Positions 59,966-64,000 of a stretch of 64,000 nt of DNA are shown one piece after another. Every line of letters begins with the position of its first letter. The stretch's first letter is position 1. The position numbers were made by a program, and so were the translations under genes. Source of the DNA: CAWJLS01 sp963843755 (lineage in GTDB: Bacteria; Acidobacteriota; Thermoanaerobaculia; Multivoradales; DATKCC01); NCBI GenBank assembly GCA_963843755.1, contig CAWJLS010000007.1, positions 558,001 to 622,000 of the forward strand, read 5' to 3'. The notes beneath the pieces are model-generated. The model was not told the origin of the DNA, searched no databases, and saw nothing but the letters and a program-made list of their open reading frames with translations.

Positions 59966-60976
59966 TCAGACGCAGAGCTCGGTCAGCAGCCGGCGCCAGG
60001 CCTGGCTCTCCCGCTCCGGCTGGACCAGGTCCGCCAGGCTCCGGGAACGCTCCAGGAGCAGGTCGTAGAGCTCCTCGTCGGTCTCCACCCGGCGCAGCAG
60101 GCGGGCCAGGGCGGCCGTGTCGCCGGCCGGGAAGAGCCCCGGGTGGTCGGGACCCAGGATGCCGGTGCAGCCCGGGATGTCGCTGGCGATCACCGGCGTT
60201 CCCAGGGCGATCGCCTCGGAGAGCACGTTCGGCGCCCCTTCGGCGCGGGAGGTGATGGCCAGCACATGGCAGGTGGCCAGGGTCCGGAGGGTGTCCATGT
60301 GGTCGACCTCGCCGATCCACCGGTAGCGGGGCGTCTCGGCGGCCAGGCGTTCCGCCGCGGCCTCGGACTCCGGGTCGAGGGCGCCGCCCAGGTGGACGAT
60401 CTCCACGGCCGAGTCCTCGGGCAGGGTGGCGGCCGCGTGGCCGGCCCGCAGCGGGTCCTTGACCTCCCGCAGGTGGGCCACCACGGCGACCCGGAACGGG
60501 CGCGCTTCGTGGGGTGGCCGCGGCTGGGCCGCGACGTCGGGGGGGAGCGTCGCCGACTGGACGATCACCCGGGTGCGCGGCCGTAGCGCGTCCGGGATCT
60601 GGTCGAGGGCCAGAGGGTGGAGGACGACGATCCGGTCCGCCGCGCCGAGCGACGAGACCACGCGTGGATCGCCGGCGGGCAGGTCGAGGTAAAGATCGGT
60701 GCCGGTGCCCACCACGATCAGCGGGCCGCCGGGACGGCGCTCGCAGAAGCGGGCGATCGACGGCGCCGAGCGCGCCGCGTGGAGCGCGATCAGCAGCTCG
60801 CAGGGCTGGGCGCGGAGCTCCTCGACGACGGTCGGCGCGTGCCCCAGATCGGCGAGCAGGGAGGCCCAGCGGCGGGCCGTCTGACGGTTGCCGGTGCGCG
60901 AGCCGGGTGGCGCGGGCGTGACGATCAGGATGCGCGACGGCTCGCGCGCGGTATCTTGTCCCGGAGACGGTTCCAC
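59966..60976 (-). CDS. senB: Selenosugar synthase SenB-like glycosyltransferase (TIGR04348 family)
   Basis: 336 residues from the GTG at 60976; the open frame extends to 61030 but the family core begins soon after this GTG. The family signature is clear: RILIVTPAPPGSRTGNRQTA at the start, then LIALHAARSA, VVGTGTDLYLDLP, and the GT-B donor-site region SRAEGAPNVLSEAIALGTPV. SenB joins selenophosphate to a UDP-sugar to make a 1-seleno-sugar, the first step of selenoneine synthesis. The adjacent selD would supply selenophosphate. No SenA-type (EgtB-like) gene is in the window, so the final product here is not selenoneine by any visible route. A TATACT box 8 bases upstream suggests a leaderless or very short-leader mRNA. 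Confidence 0.85.
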   Translation of the reverse strand: MEPSPGQDTAREPSRILIVTPAPPGSRTGNRQTARRWASLLADLGHAPTVVEELRAQPCELLIALHAARSAPSIARFCERRPGGPLIVVGTGTDLYLDLPAGDPRVVSSLGAADRIVVLHPLALDQIPDALRPRTRVIVQSATLPPDVAAQPRPPHEARPFRVAVVAHLREVKDPLRAGHAAATLPEDSAVEIVHLGGALDPESEAAAERLAAETPRYRWIGEVDHMDTLRTLATCHVLAITSRAEGAPNVLSEAIALGTPVIASDIPGCTGILGPDHPGLFPAGDTAALARLLRRVETDEELYDLLLERSRSLADLVQPERESQAWRRLLTELCV

Positions 60977-60984
60977 GACACACG

Positions 60985-60990
60985 AGTATA
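60985..60990 (-). promoter_or_regulatory. Probable -10 box for the senB transcript
   Basis: TATACT on the minus strand, ending 8 bases before the GTG start. No good -35 is visible. The same TA(T/C)ACTCG string precedes selD, which supports a shared promoter style and short leaders. Confidence 0.5.
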
Positions 60991-61065
60991 GAGGCGACCG
61001 CGGCGGTGGGTGTGCGGCGCCTTCGAGCACCGAATTCTCTGCGCCAACCCCTGGAAGGAGTCCCC

Positions 61066-63480
61066 ATGCGACGCACCGTTGCGGCCCTCGCCCTCCTGCT
61101 GCTCACCGCCGGCGCCGCCTGGCTGGCCATCGACCGTCTGCGGCCGCCCGATGCGGTCCCGGAGTCGGCCCCCGCGACGGAGTTCTCGGCCGAGCGGGCC
61201 ATGCACCACGTGCGCAAGCTGGCGGTCCAGCCGCGGCCGATCGGCAGCGAGGCCCACGAGGTGGCGCGGAGCTACATCGTCGGCGCCCTGCGCGGGCTCG
61301 GTCTGCGCACCGAGCAGTGGAGCGGCGTCGGCGCCTACGTCGGGCGGCCGGTCTTCGGCAGCGTCCGCGATCTCATCGCCCGCGTCCCCGGCACCGGCGC
61401 GTCGCCCGGCACCGTCCTGCTCATGGCGCACTACGACTCGGTGCCCGCCGGACCCGGCGCCAGCGACGACGCCGTCGGCGTGGCCGTGCTGCTCGAGACC
61501 CTGCGGGCTCTGCTCGCCGGGCCGCAACCGAAGAACGACGTCGTCGCCCTGTTCACCGACGGGGAAGAGACCGGGCTACTGGGGGCGGAGGCCTTCCTCC
61601 ACGGACATCCGTTGGCCGACAAGGTGGACGTCGTGGTCAATTTCGAGGCCCGTGGCACCCGGGGGCCGTCGCTCATGTTCGAGACCGGGCCGGGCAACCT
61701 GTGGGCCATCGGCCGCTTCGCCACCGCCCCCTACCCGGTGGGCGCCTCCTACTCCTACGAGATCTACAAGCGGCTGCCCAACGACACCGACTACACGCTG
61801 TTCAAGCGGCGCAAAATCCCCGGCCTGAACTTCGCCCACATCCACGGCGCGGTCGCCTACCACACGGCCCTCGACTCGATCCGCCACCTCGACACGTCTA
61901 CCGTCCAGCACCACGGCTCGAACGCCCTGGCCCTGGCCCACGCCTTCGGCGACGCGGACCTCGAGCAGGCCCACCACGGGGGCAACGCGGTCTACTTCAA
62001 CCCGCTCGGCAGCGCGTTCGTCTACTACCCGGCGTCCTGGGTCCTCGGGCTGCTCGCCCTGCTCGGCGTGCTGGTGGTCGCCGTCATCGCCCTGGGGGTC
62101 TCCCGGCGGCGGATCGGCCTCGGCCGGACGCTGCTCGGCGTGGTGCTGGGGATCGTCGTTCTGGTGGTCCTGGGCGGCGTCTTCCTGGTGCTTCGCGGCC
62201 TGCTCTTCCCGCTGCGCTACGACTTCTGGATCTGGGGGACGGGCTCGTCGGTGGCCTGGACCGAGCTCGGGGCGACCCTCCTCGCCCTGGGCGCCGCCAT
62301 CGCCCTGCTGCGTCTCGCCGGCCGGTTCGGCCGCCCGGGGGACGCGACCGCCGCGGGCCTGGTGCTCTGGCTGGTGGTGACGGCGGCGGTCTCGGTGGTC
62401 GCTCCGGGCGCCAGCTACCTGTTCATGGTGCCGCTCCTGTTCCAGATCCTCGCGGTGGGCGCGCTCTTCCTGCGCGCCGGGGCCAGCGACGAACAGGAGG
62501 ACGCTCCGATGGGGGTTCTCCCCCTGGCCCTCCTGGTGCTCGCCGCCGTGGTGACGGCGCTGGTCTGGGCACCGACCCTGTCGCTGATCGCCGTCGGGCT
62601 GCAGGCGCCGGGCGTCCTGGTGCTGGTGGTGCTTTCGGCCCTGCTCCTGGCCTTCCTGGCGCCCCAGGTGGAGGTGCTCTCCGGGACCCGGCCCCGCTGG
62701 GCGGTGCCGGTGCTGCTGGTGGTGGCCGGGCTGGCGGTGATCGTGGCCGTGCGCTCGGCCTCGGCGTTCGGGCCGGAGAACCCGCGTCCGACCAACCTGA
62801 TCTACGTCCTCGACGCCGACCGGGGCGAGGCCGTGTGGGCGTCGCTCAAGCCGAAGCCGGACGAGTGGACCGGCAAGGTCCTCCCCGAGACACCCGAGAT
62901 GCGGGCGTTGCCGGAGTTCCTGGGCCGGGACGGCAAGCTCGCCACCGGGCCGGCCCCGGTGCTGCCTCTGGCCGAGCCGAGCCTCCAGCTCCTGGGCTCG
63001 GACGCGGGCGTGACCCATCTGCGGGTCGTGCCGCCGGCCGGCGCCGCCCGGGTCCGCATCCTGCTCTCTCCGCGCTCTGCGGTCGAGGGGGTGTCGATCG
63101 CCGGACGGGAGGCGGAGCTGGCGGGCGCCGACGCCTCCGACGCGCCGTACGTCCTGACCTACTTCGCGCCGCCGACCGAAGGCGTCGACCTCGACGTGAC
63201 CACGGCCGATCCCAAGGCGCTCCAGGTGGCCGTCGCCGGCCAGTGGTGGGGCGTGCCCACCGCCGATCAGGGCGGACCGGGACCGAAGCCGGAGGGCTAC
63301 ATGCAGGCGCCGTGGCCGTTCGACGCCGACACCACCCTGGTCCGCCGTGCCTGGAGTGTCGGCGATCTGAGCGATGCCGGCGATCTCGCGCCTCCCAGCG
63401 ACTCCGCCGAGGGCATGGCGGACGACGGGGCGGGTGATGCGTCCGACGCGGGCGCCAGCGACGGCGCGTCGGCGGGCTGA
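61066..63480 (+). CDS. M28-family zinc aminopeptidase with C-terminal multi-TM domain (ERMP1-like)
   Basis: 804 residues from the ATG at 61066, with GGAAGGAG 5 bases upstream. A signal anchor covers residues 4-22. The peptidase domain spans residues 45-310. Its two-zinc ligands are visible: His and Asp in LMAHYDS and GASDDAVG, the catalytic Glu pair in DGEETG, Glu in NFEARG, and His in YHTALDS. Residues 330-570 hold about six to eight TM segments, followed by a soluble C-terminal domain. The active site faces outside the cytoplasm. It is on the opposite strand to senB and unrelated to the peptide locus as far as I can see. Confidence 0.92.
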   Translation: MRRTVAALALLLLTAGAAWLAIDRLRPPDAVPESAPATEFSAERAMHHVRKLAVQPRPIGSEAHEVARSYIVGALRGLGLRTEQWSGVGAYVGRPVFGSVRDLIARVPGTGASPGTVLLMAHYDSVPAGPGASDDAVGVAVLLETLRALLAGPQPKNDVVALFTDGEETGLLGAEAFLHGHPLADKVDVVVNFEARGTRGPSLMFETGPGNLWAIGRFATAPYPVGASYSYEIYKRLPNDTDYTLFKRRKIPGLNFAHIHGAVAYHTALDSIRHLDTSTVQHHGSNALALAHAFGDADLEQAHHGGNAVYFNPLGSAFVYYPASWVLGLLALLGVLVVAVIALGVSRRRIGLGRTLLGVVLGIVVLVVLGGVFLVLRGLLFPLRYDFWIWGTGSSVAWTELGATLLALGAAIALLRLAGRFGRPGDATAAGLVLWLVVTAAVSVVAPGASYLFMVPLLFQILAVGALFLRAGASDEQEDAPMGVLPLALLVLAAVVTALVWAPTLSLIAVGLQAPGVLVLVVLSALLLAFLAPQVEVLSGTRPRWAVPVLLVVAGLAVIVAVRSASAFGPENPRPTNLIYVLDADRGEAVWASLKPKPDEWTGKVLPETPEMRALPEFLGRDGKLATGPAPVLPLAEPSLQLLGSDAGVTHLRVVPPAGAARVRILLSPRSAVEGVSIAGREAELAGADASDAPYVLTYFAPPTEGVDLDVTTADPKALQVAVAGQWWGVPTADQGGPGPKPEGYMQAPWPFDADTTLVRRAWSVGDLSDAGDLAPPSDSAEGMADDGAGDASDAGASDGASAG

Positions 63481-63639
63481 GAACGACGCCGGTCGCCTGC
63501 CACCGGCACCCGCGGTGGTGGTGACGGAGCGGCGGTTGCGTTAAAGTAACGCCCCGCCGGTCCGCGACCCGGACTGAGCTGTGTCCACCCTTCATGCATT
63601 GCACCGGCAAGCGCCGGATATCTGTCGAGAGGATCGAGG
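63481..63639. other. Intergenic region before the TPR-type gene
   Basis: About 160 bases. It holds a small GC hairpin (CCACCG/CGGTGG, near 63500-63520) just after the peptidase stop and an AT-richer spot (TTGCGTTAAAGTAACG, near 63536) that may be part of a promoter for the next gene. Confidence 0.4.
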
Positions 63640-64000
63640 ATGAGCGACCGCCTGACGCGCAAGGAGATGAAGCGCCGAGACCACTTCCAGTTGGCCATGA
63701 CGGGCGTTCTGGACTGGATCCAGACGCATCGCAAGCAGATCGTGCTCGGCTTCGTGGTGGTGGTGCTGGCGGTGATCGCTGGCGTGGCCTGGACTTTCTG
63801 GAGCGCCAACCGGGAAGGGCACGCCCAGGCGCTGCTGGCCGACGCCATCGACGCCTACGGGGCCCCGGTGGGAGACCAGAGCGCCGACGGCTCCGCGGCC
63901 TCCGCCAAGGACGACGACGGGCCGCATTTCGCCACCGACGACGCCCGGCGGGCCAAGGCCAAGGAGCTCTTCGACGAGGTGCGTGACCGCTACGGCTCGA
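63640..64000 (+). CDS. Membrane-anchored tetratricopeptide-type protein, 3'-truncated by the window
   Basis: The first 120 residues are present and open to the last base. The ATG at 63640 follows GAGAGGA. The N-terminus is cytoplasmic and charged (LTRKEMKRRDHF), then one TM helix at about residues 33-54 (VLGFVVVVLAVIAGVAWTFW), then a helical region (AQALLADAIDAYGAP, ARRAKAKELFDEVRDRYGS). This is the layout of YfgM-like TPR_21 proteins, which place TPRs in the periplasm and work with outer-membrane protein assembly or chaperones. The TPR part itself lies mostly outside the window, so the family call is moderate. Confidence 0.75.
   Translation, partial: MSDRLTRKEMKRRDHFQLAMTGVLDWIQTHRKQIVLGFVVVVLAVIAGVAWTFWSANREGHAQALLADAIDAYGAPVGDQSADGSAASAKDDDGPHFATDDARRAKAKELFDEVRDRYGS

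Overview
The window is about 70% GC and codes almost end to end. It most likely comes from a soil or metagenomic Acidobacteriota, or a relative. The best clues are an ADOP-type ABC permease, a secreted FG-GAP/ASPIC protein, and very large high-GC synthetase genes. This placement is inference, because there is no rRNA or other phylogenetic marker in the window.

Bases 1-52457 hold a large hybrid NRPS/PKS locus. It comprises a 5'-truncated four-module NRPS (1-12726), a one-module PKS (13028-18682), a six-module NRPS ending in a thioesterase (23877-47352), a flavin N-monooxygenase (47365-48762) and a stand-alone C-A-T NRPS (48759-52457). Two other genes sit inside the assembly line: a secreted FG-GAP/ASPIC protein on the minus strand and an ADOP permease on the plus strand. 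Read colinearly, the line gives aa1-aa2-aa3-aa4-(reduced ketide)-Thr-Thr-aa-(Pro-like)-Ser-Gly, then release. The second Thr module and the Ser module each carry an embedded PAPS-type sulfotransferase domain. About nine single-base frame changes fall between 25.8 and 27.62 kb and nowhere else in the locus. They look like sequence error rather than gene decay.

Bases 52481-57266 hold a tRNA-Arg(CCU), a two-HTH regulator with a good sigma70-type promoter, a small unknown protein, a cupin-methionyl-tRNA-synthetase fusion of the hydrazine-forming type, and an AdoMet-decarboxylase-like protein. The cupin-MetRS fusion and the N-monooxygenase together form the known N-N bond machinery (N-hydroxylysine plus an amino acid gives a hydrazine). 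The peptide may therefore contain, or be decorated with, a hydrazine unit.

Bases 57380-60976 (minus strand) are a small selenium locus: a SenB-like selenosugar synthase, a SelD that is itself a selenoprotein (in-frame UGA at codon 19, visible when the gene is started at 59840), and a DAO-family flavoprotein 13 bases behind selD. No SenA is present. The flavoprotein could belong to the selenium genes or could be the oxidase of the hydrazine pathway.

Bases 61066-64000 are ordinary: an M28 peptidase with a multi-TM domain, and the start of a membrane-anchored TPR-type protein that runs off the window. I saw no CRISPR array, insertion sequence or rRNA.
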